A stretch of DNA of 64,000 bases from RGIG4608 sp964534905 (GCA_964534905.1 CAZHPZ010000001.1:1-64000); one strand, 5' to 3'; counted from the first letter of the stretch, positions 8,016 through 17,891 are shown. Made by a program: numbers and translations. Notes: generated by a model not told the origin, from the sequence alone.

Positions 8016-8047
8016 GGAACTGTTAATTATTTAACGGTTTCCTTTTG
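8016..8047 (+). terminator. Imperfect hairpin after the PHP gene
   Basis: GGAACTGTTAA-TTATT-TTAACGGTTTCC, followed by TTTTG; one bulge. Confidence 0.55.
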
Positions 8048-8125
8048 TAATGTGGACAAAAAACGCGGTGTTTGCTATTGCGGGATTATATAAACCGCAG
8101 AAAAGACGAAAAAAAGGGAAATTGC

Positions 8126-8154
8126 TTGCTTTTTTCAGTCAAATATTGTATAAT
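8126..8154 (+). promoter_or_regulatory. Promoter of the pectate lyase gene
   Basis: TTGCTT (8126-8131), 17 bp, TATAAT (8149-8154). Confidence 0.65.
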
Positions 8155-8206
8155 AAATATGAATGTGCAATTTAATTTGTATAAAAATTAAGAAAGGCAG
8201 TTTGTT

Positions 8207-10522
8207 ATGAAAAAATTTTTATCGGCATTGCTTATAATCGCAATGGTTGCGGGAATGCTCGGCTCTTGTAACGGCTTCGGCGGCTCTTCTACGACGACGT
8301 CAAAGGATAATATCGATCCCACGGTTACGACGACTCAAAATCCCGACGGCTCAACGTCGACAACTACCACAACCACAACGAAGCCCGACGCTTCGTCCAC
8401 TACTACGACTACAACGACCACCACGCGTCAGCCTGACGGTACGACGACCACCACAACGGTTACAACCACCACCAAGGTAAATTCCGACGGCACGACGACT
8501 ACAACGACCACGACTACCGATGGCGGAAGCGACCCCGTTCCGGATGTTCCTCCTGTAGTCGAGGGAGATATTGAGGTTATCCTTAAGGGATATTCGTTCG
8601 AAACGATATATCTTACCTGGAAGCCATTTGACGGCGCACAACTTTACAACGTGTATTGCAACGGCAAGCTTGTTGATAAGGAGCTTGTAAGATATTACGG
8701 CGAGTATTACAGATGCGATATTCTCGGACTTTCCGAGGGTACATACACCGTAGATATCATTCCCGTTGTTAACGGATATGAAATAGAGAGTGCAAAGACG
8801 ACAATTGCGCAGAAGACCGTTGCTCACATCAGAGAGGGATTTGCGTTTGTCGGCGGAACGGCAAGCGGCGCTTATAATGAGGACGGAACTCTTAAGAGCA
8901 ACGCAGTCGTTGTTTATGTTACAAACGAAAATAAGGATACCGTTTCTCTTGATATGAGAATCGATAAGAACAATGTTGAGACTCGTGTCGGTATTCAGAA
9001 TATTATTCTCGGTCTTAAGAAGGGATATTACGAATATCCTCTTTGCATCAGATTTATCGGTAATATAGAGGATCCCGCGGTCCTCGAAAAAGGAGACTTA
9101 AAGGTAGATATAAATAAGGGCGCATTTAATAAGGGTCTTACCATTGAGGGCGTTGGAGACGACGCAACCATCAACGGATTCGGAATTTGCGTTAAAGGCG
9201 CTACGAATGTTGAAATAAGAAACCTCGGATTTATGAACTGTAACAGTGACGAGGGCGACAACATCAGTCTTCAGCAGGATAATGACCATATCTGGGTTCA
9301 TAACTGTGATCTCTTCTACGGAATGAAGGGTAAGGACGCCGATCAGGCTAAGGGTGACGGCGCGCTTGATACAAAGACGTCAACTAATATAACTATTTCC
9401 TTTAACCACTTTGTTGATACGGGTAAATCCAATCTTCAGGGTATGAAGAGCGAGAGCACGGAGAACTGTGTTACATATCATCATAACTGGTACGACCATT
9501 CCGACTCCCGTCATCCGAGAGTAAGAACATGCACGGTACACGTTTATAACAACTACTACGACGGTGTGGCAAAATACGGAGTCGGCGCTACAATGGGATC
9601 GTCCGTATTTGTTGAGAATAACTACTTCCGCAATTCCAATTATGCTATGCTTGCGTCAAAGCAGGGCACGGATGCGCTCGGTGAGGGAACATTCAGCGGA
9701 GAAAACGGCGGAATTATCAAGGCTTACGGCAATACACTCGTCGGCTGTAAAAAGCTTATTACATACCAGGAAAATAACACGAGCTTCGACTGCTATCTTG
9801 CATCGTCGAGATATGAAAAGGTTCCGTCAAGTGTTGTTACACTTGCGGGTGGTACAACATACAACAACTTCGATACCGCAAGCACGATGTACAAATATAA
9901 TGTAGAGAGTGCAGACGACTGTGTTGAAACGGTAAAGAATTTTGCAGGACGTGTCGGCGGCGGTGACTTTAAATGGACATTCACTGCGGCAGACGATACG
10001 GATTATTCCGTTAATACAGCGCTTAAGGCTGCTCTTGTCGGATACAAATCAAAGCTTGTATCCACTAACGTAACTGCAGGAAGCGTTTCCGGCGGAGATA
10101 ACGGCGGAGATAATAGCGGCAACGGCGACGGCGGAACGGTTACACCTACTCCCACACCTACTCCCGAGGGAAGTGTTGTTCATAATTTCACTGAGTCCGG
10201 AAAAACCTCATCGTTCTTCACTATAAACGGTAATCTTTCCGATGGTAAGGGAAGTGTTACATATAACGGTTTGACGCTTACGCAGTGCCTTAAAATGGAA
10301 AGCTCAACGAGCATTTCGTTCACGCTTACAGAATCGAAAACACTCATACTTGTGTTCGGAGGTAGCACATCCGCATCCGGTCAGAAGGTGAAAATTGACG
10401 GTGAAAAGCAGACAATAGGCTCTGACGGAGTACTCAGCATCACTCTTGAGGCAGGCACTCATACTATCACAAAGGGAGACTCTATCAATCTCTTCTATAT
10501 GATACTTGAGGACGTAAAGTAA
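8207..10522 (+). CDS. Pectate lyase family 1 lipoprotein with Thr-rich linker and C-terminal module
   Basis: A 771-residue secreted lipoprotein. Residues 1-21 form a lipoprotein signal ending LGSC (Cys21). Residues about 28-115 are a Thr-rich low-complexity linker. A beta-strand domain follows (about 120-205), then a right-handed beta-helix (about 210-600) with PL1 landmarks DNHIWVHNCDLFYG-like, GDGALDTKTSTNITISFNHF and the catalytic-Arg motif RHPRVR at about 435-440. A Gly/Asp and Pro-Thr linker (about 625-657) leads to a C-terminal beta-sandwich-like module (about 660-771) that could bind carbohydrate. It would cleave pectin or polygalacturonate by beta-elimination at the cell surface, feeding on plant polysaccharide. 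Monocistronic. Confidence 0.88.
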   Translation: MKKFLSALLIIAMVAGMLGSCNGFGGSSTTTSKDNIDPTVTTTQNPDGSTSTTTTTTTKPDASSTTTTTTTTTRQPDGTTTTTTVTTTTKVNSDGTTTTTTTTTDGGSDPVPDVPPVVEGDIEVILKGYSFETIYLTWKPFDGAQLYNVYCNGKLVDKELVRYYGEYYRCDILGLSEGTYTVDIIPVVNGYEIESAKTTIAQKTVAHIREGFAFVGGTASGAYNEDGTLKSNAVVVYVTNENKDTVSLDMRIDKNNVETRVGIQNIILGLKKGYYEYPLCIRFIGNIEDPAVLEKGDLKVDINKGAFNKGLTIEGVGDDATINGFGICVKGATNVEIRNLGFMNCNSDEGDNISLQQDNDHIWVHNCDLFYGMKGKDADQAKGDGALDTKTSTNITISFNHFVDTGKSNLQGMKSESTENCVTYHHNWYDHSDSRHPRVRTCTVHVYNNYYDGVAKYGVGATMGSSVFVENNYFRNSNYAMLASKQGTDALGEGTFSGENGGIIKAYGNTLVGCKKLITYQENNTSFDCYLASSRYEKVPSSVVTLAGGTTYNNFDTASTMYKYNVESADDCVETVKNFAGRVGGGDFKWTFTAADDTDYSVNTALKAALVGYKSKLVSTNVTAGSVSGGDNGGDNSGNGDGGTVTPTPTPTPEGSVVHNFTESGKTSSFFTINGNLSDGKGSVTYNGLTLTQCLKMESSTSISFTLTESKTLILVFGGSTSASGQKVKIDGEKQTIGSDGVLSITLEAGTHTITKGDSINLFYMILEDVK

Positions 10523-10535
10523 ATAGCATATTTTT

Positions 10536-10566
10536 GGAGGAATTCTTCGGAATTCCTCCTGTTTTT
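10536..10566 (+). terminator. Terminator with UUCG loop
   Basis: Perfect 10-bp stem GGAGGAATTC-TTCG-GAATTCCTCC followed by TGTTTTTA. Confidence 0.9.
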
Positions 10567-10578
10567 ATGTATTGATAC

Positions 10579-10607
10579 TTGCAAATATTAAGAAATTATG
10601 ATATAAT
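10579..10607 (+). promoter_or_regulatory. Promoter of the ABC exporter pair
   Basis: TTGCAA (10579-10584), 17 bp, TATAAT (10602-10607). Confidence 0.7.
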
Positions 10608-10642
10608 GAACTTTAGATTGCTTTAGAGAGGATGTGAAAAGA

Positions 10643-12415
10643 ATGATATTTGGAAAACACATCAACAAATATTACAAAAAGTATTTTTGGACGATGCTTT
10701 TGGGAATTGCGGCGCTTGTTGCGGTTGACTATTTTCAGCTGATGATCCCTCGTCTGTATAACTACATTATTGCGGGACTGAACTCGGGATTCGTTGAGGT
10801 AGACGGCGAGCTGCTTGCTTTCGATATGAATTTCCTGCTTGACAGGATCTGCGCTCCGATGATAATGATAATCGTAGCTATGGCGATAGGAAGATTCCTT
10901 TGGAGAATATGTATGTACGGAACGGCGATCAGAGTCGAGACGGATCTTCGTGAGAGAATGTTTGACCATTGCAAGGATCTTTCCCAGCAATATTATCAAA
11001 CCAATAAGGTCGGTAATATGATGTCGCTCTTTACAAACGATCTCGATACTATAAACGAGTGCTTCGGAGACGGTCCTCTTATGACGTTCGACGCATTGGC
11101 GCTCGGACTGCTTGCACTTTATAAAATGTCACAGCTCAATATTTGGCTCACGCTTCTGTCTCTTATTCCGATGCTTCTGCTTTTTGCGGTAGGTACATTT
11201 GTGGGTAAGTATATGACGGAAAAATGGGAGGAAAGACAGGAAAAATTCTCCGAGCTTTCCGATTTCTCACAGGAGAGCTTTTCGGGTATTGCCGTTATAA
11301 AGGCGTTTGTTAAGGAATTTAAGGAGCTTTGGGCATTCAAAAAGCTTAATAAGGAAAACGAGAAGATAAATATCAAGTTTACGAAAATTTCTACGCTTCT
11401 TCATATTTCCGTAACGTTTTTCGTTCAGTCGGTCGTTTGTATCATTTTAGGATACGGCGGATATCTTGTTTATAACGGAACGTTTAAGGTTGAGGAACTG
11501 CTTGAATTTTACGGATACTTCGGTTCTATCGTGTGGCCCGTTATGGCAATATCGATGCTCATTGATATGACGAGCCGAGGCAAGGCTTCTCTTAAGAGAA
11601 TTTCCGAGCTTCTCGACGCACAGCCCGACGTTGTCGATGCAGAGGGTGTTGAGGATATAAGCGGAGTAAGAGGAGATGTCGAATTCAAAAATCTTAATTT
11701 CGTATATCCAGACGGAGACTATGAGGCTCTTGAAAATGTAAGCTTTAAGATTAATGCCGGGGAGAATGTCGGAATAATCGGAAAAACAGGCTCGGGAAAA
11801 ACGACCCTTGTTGACCTTATTCTCCGTGTTTATAATGTTCCCGACGGAACGGTGTTTATCGACGGAATTGACGTGAACCGCATCCCTATAAAAAGGCTAC
11901 GTGAGTTTTGCGCATATGTTCCTCAGGACAATTTCCTTTTTAGCGATACGATAGAAAACAATATTGCATTTGCACGTGATGCTTCGGGATCGGATGAGGT
12001 CATAAGAGCAGCCAAGCTTTCAGACGTTCATGAGAATATATCGGAATTTCCGATGAAATATTCGACAATGCTCGGCGAGAGAGGCGTGACTGTCTCGGGC
12101 GGTCAGAAGCAGAGAATATCAATCGCACGTGCTTTGATGAAGGAAGCTTCGATTCTTATTCTCGACGACTCCGTCAGCGCGGTCGATACAAAAACGGAAA
12201 AGGTTATTATAGACAATCTCCGTGAAAACAGACGCGGAAGAACAACGATCCTCATTGCGCATCGTATTTCTACCGTTGAAAAAATGGACAAGATTATTTT
12301 TGTCGATGACGGAAAGGTCATTGCGGTAGGCTCTCATAGGGAGCTTGTTGAGACCTGTCCCGATTATAAGCTTATGGTCGAGCTTCAAAAGCTTGAGGAA
12401 GAAAGGGGAGAATGA
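10643..12415 (+). CDS. ABC exporter half-transporter, degenerate-site subunit
   Basis: A 590-residue type IV ABC exporter: six transmembrane helices (about 1-320), then an ATPase domain. Walker A GKTGSGKTT, signature VSGGQKQR, Walker B ILILDDSVSAVD and H-loop IAHR are visible. The residue after the Walker B Asp is Asp rather than the catalytic Glu, which marks the non-catalytic site of heterodimeric exporters such as TM287/TM288 and LmrCD. ATG 10643 is preferred over GTG 10634 for spacing from GAGAGG. It overlaps the next gene by 4 bp, so the two are translationally coupled partners. Substrate unknown; drug or lipid export is typical. Confidence 0.9.
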   Translation: MIFGKHINKYYKKYFWTMLLGIAALVAVDYFQLMIPRLYNYIIAGLNSGFVEVDGELLAFDMNFLLDRICAPMIMIIVAMAIGRFLWRICMYGTAIRVETDLRERMFDHCKDLSQQYYQTNKVGNMMSLFTNDLDTINECFGDGPLMTFDALALGLLALYKMSQLNIWLTLLSLIPMLLLFAVGTFVGKYMTEKWEERQEKFSELSDFSQESFSGIAVIKAFVKEFKELWAFKKLNKENEKINIKFTKISTLLHISVTFFVQSVVCIILGYGGYLVYNGTFKVEELLEFYGYFGSIVWPVMAISMLIDMTSRGKASLKRISELLDAQPDVVDAEGVEDISGVRGDVEFKNLNFVYPDGDYEALENVSFKINAGENVGIIGKTGSGKTTLVDLILRVYNVPDGTVFIDGIDVNRIPIKRLREFCAYVPQDNFLFSDTIENNIAFARDASGSDEVIRAAKLSDVHENISEFPMKYSTMLGERGVTVSGGQKQRISIARALMKEASILILDDSVSAVDTKTEKVIIDNLRENRRGRTTILIAHRISTVEKMDKIIFVDDGKVIAVGSHRELVETCPDYKLMVELQKLEEERGE

Positions 12416-14307
12416 TAATGTACGAATACTATCCTCTTTTATTTGTCGGAGGCATTGTAGGGCTTTTCAGCATTATATTTTTCATTGCTTATCTTACCAT
12501 CAGAAATGATAAGGCGGGAATAGGCTTTGACAGAAATATGAAGGACTCCGAAATAATGAAGCGTATTATGAAATACGCAAAGCCCCACATCGGCTCATTT
12601 GTTGCCGTCGGATTTACGATGGCGTTCTCCATTGCATACAGCGTAGTATCTCCCATTCTTTTGGGTGAAATTACGGGTGTTATGAAGAAAGAATTTGAAC
12701 TTAGCCAGCTCTTTACATTTATCGCGGTATATGCGGTCATTCTTATGACGTCGCTTATATTCCAGTATATTCAGGCGATTTTGCTTCAAACCGTAGGTCA
12801 GAAGATTCTTTCTTCGCTTCGCGAGGACGTGTTCACTCATATTGAGAGTCTGTCGCATTCACAGCTGAACCGCATTCCCGTCGGAAAGCTCGTTACGAGA
12901 GTTACGAACGATACGAATGCGATATCTATGATGTTCACACAGATACTTACAAATCTGATAAAGAACATTTTCCTCGTTATTGCAATAGTTGTTGCGATGT
13001 TCCTGCTCAACTATACGCTCACGCTTATGGTACTGTGCTTTGTGCCGTTCATATTCCTATTTACATTGATATTCCGTAAGTTTTCCCGAAGAGCTTACAG
13101 AAGAGTTAAGGACGGAACGACCGATATCAATACCTTCCTTTCCGAAAACCTTTCCGGAATTAAAATTATTCAGATATTTAACAGAGAAGAAAAGAAAAAG
13201 CAGGATTTTATTAAGCGTAACAACGAGCTTGGCGCCGCAAAGAGAAGCGAGATACTTGTATTCAGTATCTTCCGTCCCATTGTGTATATGCTCTATATTG
13301 CAAGCGTGCTTTGCCTGTTCTATCTTTCGGGTAAGGGATATATAGACGATATCGCATTTTTCGGTCAGACGATTACAAGCGAGGTAGTCGTAACGTTCTA
13401 TCTCTATATCCAAACATTTTTCGATCCCATTCAAAACCTTGCGGATCAGTTCAACAGACTTCAAAGTGCATTTGCATCGGCAGAGAAGATATTTACGATT
13501 ATGGATATGAAGCCGGATGTCGTAGACAGAGACGGTGCTATCGAGCTTGATCATGTTGAGGGTAACATCGAATTCAAAAACGTATGGTTTGCATATGAGG
13601 GCGAGGATTGGGTGCTCCGTGACGTTTCATTTAAGATAAAGGCTAAAGAAACCGTAGCGTTTGTAGGCTCAACGGGCTCCGGAAAAACGACTATACTTTC
13701 GCTTATCTGTCGAAATTACGATATTAAAAAGGGACAGATACTTATTGACGGCATCGATATCAGAGATATCAAAATATCGAGTCTGCGTAAGCACTTCGGT
13801 CAGATGCTTCAGGACGTGTTCCTTTTCTCGGGCACGATAAGATCCAATATCGTTCTTCGCGAGGATAGCTTTACCGATGAGGAGATAATGGAGGCTTGCA
13901 GATATGTTAACGCCGATCACTTTATCGATAAGCTTAAGGACGGTCTTGACGAGGAGGTAAGGGAGAGAGGTAATAACTTCTCCGCAGGTCAGCGTCAGCT
14001 TCTCAGCTTTGCAAGAACGATCATTCATAAGCCGAGCGTTATGATACTCGATGAGGCAACGGCTAATATAGATACCGAGACAGAGCTTCTTATACAGAAT
14101 TCACTTGAAAAGATGATGAATATAGGTACTATGCTTATAGTTGCTCACCGTCTTTCGACTATTCAGCATGCAGATAATATTATTGTGCTCTCACACGGTG
14201 AGATAATCGAGCAGGGAAATCACTTCGAACTTCTCGCTAAGCGCGGCAGATATTACGATCTGTATATGCTTCAATATCAGAAGCAGCAGCTCACGGCTAA
14301 TAATTAA
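12412..14307 (+). CDS. ABC exporter half-transporter, catalytic subunit
   Basis: A 631-residue partner of the preceding subunit with six transmembrane helices and a C-terminal ATPase. Walker A GSTGSGKTT, non-canonical signature FSAGQRQL, and Walker B VMILDEATANID with the intact catalytic Glu. A canonical signature in the first subunit and a catalytic Glu in this one together make one hydrolytic site, as in TM287/TM288-type heterodimers. The start could be ATG 12412 or ATG 12418 (MYEYY); the first overlaps the upstream stop. An extra hydrophobic helix (LLFVGGIVGLFSIIFFIAYL) precedes the normal six-helix domain. Confidence 0.9.
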   Translation: MIMYEYYPLLFVGGIVGLFSIIFFIAYLTIRNDKAGIGFDRNMKDSEIMKRIMKYAKPHIGSFVAVGFTMAFSIAYSVVSPILLGEITGVMKKEFELSQLFTFIAVYAVILMTSLIFQYIQAILLQTVGQKILSSLREDVFTHIESLSHSQLNRIPVGKLVTRVTNDTNAISMMFTQILTNLIKNIFLVIAIVVAMFLLNYTLTLMVLCFVPFIFLFTLIFRKFSRRAYRRVKDGTTDINTFLSENLSGIKIIQIFNREEKKKQDFIKRNNELGAAKRSEILVFSIFRPIVYMLYIASVLCLFYLSGKGYIDDIAFFGQTITSEVVVTFYLYIQTFFDPIQNLADQFNRLQSAFASAEKIFTIMDMKPDVVDRDGAIELDHVEGNIEFKNVWFAYEGEDWVLRDVSFKIKAKETVAFVGSTGSGKTTILSLICRNYDIKKGQILIDGIDIRDIKISSLRKHFGQMLQDVFLFSGTIRSNIVLREDSFTDEEIMEACRYVNADHFIDKLKDGLDEEVRERGNNFSAGQRQLLSFARTIIHKPSVMILDEATANIDTETELLIQNSLEKMMNIGTMLIVAHRLSTIQHADNIIVLSHGEIIEQGNHFELLAKRGRYYDLYMLQYQKQQLTANN

Positions 14308-14314
14308 ATAATCT

Positions 14315-14350
14315 AACGGCGATAATTTCGATATTATCGCCGTTTTTTTC
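14315..14350 (+). terminator. Terminator of the ABC exporter operon
   Basis: AACGGCGATAAT / ATTATCGCCGTT, 12-bp stem with TTCGAT loop and a seven-T tail. Confidence 0.92.
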
Positions 14351-14379
14351 TTGACATAAAGGAAAAATGAGGTTATAAT
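14351..14379 (+). promoter_or_regulatory. Promoter of glgB
   Basis: TTGACA (14351-14356), 17 bp, TATAAT (14374-14379), directly after the preceding terminator. Confidence 0.85.
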
Positions 14380-14406
14380 TAATGTATAAAAAATGCGGAG
14401 GGCGTT

Positions 14407-16386
14407 ATGAGCTTTAAAATTTTCGATTATGATCCGGCACTGCTTCCCTTTGAGTCGGATATAAACCTCAGAATGGATAATTATTATGCCAAAAGGCAAG
14501 AGCTTCTCGGTGAGAATGGAAAAATTTCCGACTTTGCGAACGGACATAATTATTTCGGATTTCATAAGACAGAGAACGGCTGGATATTCCGAGAATGGGC
14601 TCCCGCGGCTCACGAAATGTATATTATGGGCGATTTCAACGGCTGGGACAGATGGAGTCATCGCCTTAATAATATCGGAAACGGTATTTTCGAAATATAT
14701 ATCGACGGCAGAGAGACGCTTTTTGACGATTGCCGTGTAAAGCTTATTATTAAGCACTATGACAGATATCTCGAAAGAATACCCACGTATTGTAAGCGTG
14801 TGCTTCAAAATCCATATGATTATACATGGTGCGGTGCGGTTGTAGACGAGCCGGAGTATGAATGGAAAAAGACCAATTTCAAGCCTCATAAGAAGCTTTT
14901 TATATACGAAACGCATATAGGAATGGCGCAGGAGCGCGAGGGTGTGGGTTTGTTCAATGAGTTTACGGACAATATTCTTCCGAGAATCAAGGCGGACGGA
15001 TACAACACAATTCAGATAATGGCTATAATGGAGCACCCATACTATGCTTCCTTCGGTTATCAGGTCTCGAATTTCTTTGCCGTTTCCTCAAGATTCGGAA
15101 AGTGCAATGACCTCAAGAGACTCATAGATACTGCGCATTCTATGGGAATTGCGGTGCTTCTTGATGTGGTTCATTCGCACGCTGTCGGCAATACTACGGA
15201 GGGACTTGCCGAATTTGACGGCACCTGTACACAGTTCTTCCATGAGGGAGAGAGGGGAAATCACTCCGCTTGGGGCACAAAGCTTTTCAATTACGGAAAG
15301 AACGAGGTTATTCATTTTCTTCTTTCAAACCTTAAATTCTGGATGGAGGAATATCATTTCGACGGCTTCCGTTTTGACGGAGTAACGTCGATGCTCTATC
15401 ACGACCACGGACTCGGAGTAGGATTTACAGATTACAGTAAGTATTTTTCGCTCAATACGGATACCGAGTCTATCACATATCTTCAGCTTGCCACGGATCT
15501 TATATATGAGGTTAATCCGAACGCTATTACTATCGCGGAGGATATGTCGGCAATGCCCGGAATGTGCCTTAAGGTAGAGGAGGGCGGAATAGGATTCGAT
15601 TACCGTCTTGCAATGGGCGACCCCGATATGTGGATAAGGCTCACACGTGACGTTCGTGACGAGGATTGGAGCATGTGGCATATTTGGTGTGAGCTTGTCG
15701 GCAGACGTCCGCATGAAAAGTACATAGGCTATGTTGAATCGCACGACCAGGCGCTTGTCGGCGATAAAACACTTATGTTCAGGCTTTGCGACGCGGCAAT
15801 GTATACAGATATGTCTGTTTCAAGTCAGAATTATATAATCGACAGAGGAATGGCGCTTCATAAAATGATAAGACTTATTACCATGTCGCTCGGCGGCGAG
15901 GGATATCTTAACTTTATGGGCAATGAATTCGGTCATCCCGAGTGGATAGATTTTCCGCGCGAGGGTAACGGCTGGAGTCACTTTTATTGCAGACGTCAGT
16001 GGCATCTTGCGGATGATGCGAGCCTCAAGTATTCTCAGCTTCAAAAATTCGATAATGAAATGATAAAGCTTGCCAAGGAATACAGGATATTTGATAAGGA
16101 GCCTCATTGGCTTCAGATTGACGATGATAATAAAATAATGATGTTTGAGCGTGCAGGACTTATCTATGTGTTCAATTTCCATCCGACAAAAGATTATTGG
16201 GGATATAACCTCAAAATGAGATTTAACGGGGATTACAGAGTGGTATTTTCTACCGACAGAAAAGAATTCGGCGGTAATGAGCGCCCGAGTGAGAGCGTTG
16301 TTTATACTACAAATGAATTCCGTGAATTTCCCATATTCTTGCCGTCAAGAACGGCAATATGCCTGCGCAGAAACATTAAAAAATAA
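14407..16386 (+). CDS. glgB: 1,4-alpha-glucan branching enzyme
   Basis: A 659-residue GH13 branching enzyme that adds alpha-1,6 branches to glycogen. An N-terminal CBM48-like domain (about 40-130, with FREWAPAAHEMYIMGDFNGW) precedes the catalytic barrel: LLDVVHSHAVGN (region I), GFRFDGVTSM (region II, nucleophile Asp), TIAEDMS (region III, acid Glu) and GYVESHDQAL (region IV). The DVVHSH and DGVTSMLYHDHG wording is that of the eukaryote-like GH13_8 group rather than the usual bacterial GlgB. It has its own promoter and terminator and lies 30 kb from the glgCDAP cluster. ATG 14407 follows GCGGAGGG. Confidence 0.95.
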   Translation: MSFKIFDYDPALLPFESDINLRMDNYYAKRQELLGENGKISDFANGHNYFGFHKTENGWIFREWAPAAHEMYIMGDFNGWDRWSHRLNNIGNGIFEIYIDGRETLFDDCRVKLIIKHYDRYLERIPTYCKRVLQNPYDYTWCGAVVDEPEYEWKKTNFKPHKKLFIYETHIGMAQEREGVGLFNEFTDNILPRIKADGYNTIQIMAIMEHPYYASFGYQVSNFFAVSSRFGKCNDLKRLIDTAHSMGIAVLLDVVHSHAVGNTTEGLAEFDGTCTQFFHEGERGNHSAWGTKLFNYGKNEVIHFLLSNLKFWMEEYHFDGFRFDGVTSMLYHDHGLGVGFTDYSKYFSLNTDTESITYLQLATDLIYEVNPNAITIAEDMSAMPGMCLKVEEGGIGFDYRLAMGDPDMWIRLTRDVRDEDWSMWHIWCELVGRRPHEKYIGYVESHDQALVGDKTLMFRLCDAAMYTDMSVSSQNYIIDRGMALHKMIRLITMSLGGEGYLNFMGNEFGHPEWIDFPREGNGWSHFYCRRQWHLADDASLKYSQLQKFDNEMIKLAKEYRIFDKEPHWLQIDDDNKIMMFERAGLIYVFNFHPTKDYWGYNLKMRFNGDYRVVFSTDRKEFGGNERPSESVVYTTNEFREFPIFLPSRTAICLRRNIKK

Positions 16387-16401
16387 TAATAGTTTGTACA
16401 C

Positions 16402-16436
16402 AGCGGTTGCTTTATTTTTAAAGCGACCGCTTTTCT
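16402..16436 (+). terminator. Terminator of glgB
   Basis: AGCGGTTGCTTT / AAAGCGACCGCT with ATTTTT loop, then TTTTCT. Confidence 0.8.
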
Positions 16437-16437
16437 A

Positions 16438-16466
16438 TTGACTTTTGATTCGATATGGTATAAAAT
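16438..16466 (+). promoter_or_regulatory. Promoter of the SLC13/ArsB-type permease
   Basis: TTGACT (16438-16443), 17 bp, TAAAAT (16461-16466). Confidence 0.6.
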
Positions 16467-16495
16467 AAGAGTATATAAAATATAGGAGAACACAA

Positions 16496-17764
16496 ATGAT
16501 TTACGCACTTTTAATTTTCGCACTTACATATGTGCTGATGCTGACTCTCCCGAAATACCGTACTTACGTTGCGCTCGGATCTGCCCTGATTTTTATCGTC
16601 ACGGGGATGCTTCCGCTCGGCGAGGTATTCGGCGCCATTGACTTTAATGTTCTTATGATGATTGCCGGAACTATGGGACTTGTTCAGCTGTTTATCGATT
16701 CCAAAATGCCCGATCTTTTAGCAGAGCTGCTTATGAAAAAGGTCGGAAGCGTTCAAATGGCTGCGGTTGCGCTTGCTTTGTTTGCGGGTGTAATATCGGC
16801 GTTTGTCGATAACGTGGCAACGGTTCTTATGATAGCACCGGTGGGACTTCAGATCTGCAAAAAGCTCGATACAAATCCGGTTCCGTTTATTATCGGAATT
16901 GCCGTATCGTCCAATCTTCAGGGAGCGGCTACTCTCGTCGGAGATACTACCGCTATAATGCTCGGCTCGTATGCCGATATGACCTTTATGGATTTCTTCT
17001 GGTATAAGGGCAAGCCCGGCATCTTCTTTGCGGTTGAAATCGGAGCACTGTGCTCGGCTGTAATTCTTGCTTGGATATTCAGAAAAGAGAAGAAGCCCAT
17101 TCCTAAGCAGGAAGCGCTTACCAAGGTAACGGACTATGTTCCCACAGTTCTTTTGTGCGGTACCGTTGTGCTTCTGATTCTTGCGTCCTTCATCGACGGT
17201 AAGCCCGATATAACCAACGGCCTTATTTGTATGGCTTTGTTTGCTGTCGGACTTGTTTATAATTTTATCAAAAACAAAACGAGACAATCTGTAACGGAAC
17301 CGCTTAAGGCAATAGATTTCGAAACGATAGGATTGCTCTTCGGTCTCTTTCTTGTAATAGGCGGTATCTCCAATATGGGAGTTATCGACGAGGCCGCAAA
17401 TCTCCTTGCAGGGCTCGGCGGCGGAAATGTATTTGTGCTTTATACAGTGGTTGTATGGGCATCGGTGATTATATCCGCATTTATAGATAATATTCCCTAT
17501 GTTGCAACAATGCTTCCCGTTGTAACGGGACTTGCCGCAACACTCGGTATAGATCCGACGCTTCTTTATTTCGGTTTGCTCTCAGGCGCTACTCTCGGAG
17601 GAAATTGCACGCCGATAGGTGCATCTGCAAATATCACCGGAATAGGCATTTTGCGCAAGGAGGGATATACCGTTAAGAACAAGGATTTCTTCAAAATAGG
17701 TATTCCGTTTACTCTTGCGGCTATAATTCCCGCGTATATTTACTGTTGGGTATTTTATCATTGA
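16496..17764 (+). CDS. SLC13/ArsB/NhaD-type anion or Na+/H+ permease
   Basis: A 422-residue protein made almost entirely of transmembrane helices (about 10-11). The repeated motifs FVDNVATVLMIAP and FIDNIPYVATMLPV, one in each inverted half, are the hallmark of the ion transporter superfamily that includes ArsB, NhaD and SLC13 carriers; SSNLQGAATLVGD and GNCTPIGASANI are the paired substrate-binding re-entrant loops. The substrate (dicarboxylate, arsenite, or Na+ in exchange for H+) cannot be fixed from sequence. ATG 16496 follows TAGGAGAA. Monocistronic. Confidence 0.85.
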   Translation: MIYALLIFALTYVLMLTLPKYRTYVALGSALIFIVTGMLPLGEVFGAIDFNVLMMIAGTMGLVQLFIDSKMPDLLAELLMKKVGSVQMAAVALALFAGVISAFVDNVATVLMIAPVGLQICKKLDTNPVPFIIGIAVSSNLQGAATLVGDTTAIMLGSYADMTFMDFFWYKGKPGIFFAVEIGALCSAVILAWIFRKEKKPIPKQEALTKVTDYVPTVLLCGTVVLLILASFIDGKPDITNGLICMALFAVGLVYNFIKNKTRQSVTEPLKAIDFETIGLLFGLFLVIGGISNMGVIDEAANLLAGLGGGNVFVLYTVVVWASVIISAFIDNIPYVATMLPVVTGLAATLGIDPTLLYFGLLSGATLGGNCTPIGASANITGIGILRKEGYTVKNKDFFKIGIPFTLAAIIPAYIYCWVFYH

Positions 17765-17772
17765 ACACATTG

Positions 17773-17806
17773 ACGACATTTGTATATATTACAAATGTCG
17801 TTTTTG
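17773..17806 (+). terminator. Terminator of the permease gene
   Basis: ACGACATTTGTA / TACAAATGTCGT stem followed by TTTTTG. Confidence 0.88.
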
Positions 17807-17835
17807 TAAAAAAAAGCGAAAACATTGTTAAAGTA

Positions 17836-17864
17836 TTGACAAACTTTTTGATGTGTAGTATAAT
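17836..17864 (+). promoter_or_regulatory. Promoter of the CotH gene
   Basis: TTGACA (17836-17841), 17 bp, TATAAT (17859-17864). Confidence 0.85.
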
Positions 17865-17891
17865 AATAACGGTTTTAAGAAAGGCGAAAAA

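Noticed and set aside
8346..8520. Repetitive ACG/ACC/ACA triplet tract that might look like a tandem repeat array or CRISPR
   Set aside because: It is a Thr-rich coding linker in the pectate lyase lipoprotein; there are no spacers. I see no CRISPR array in the window.
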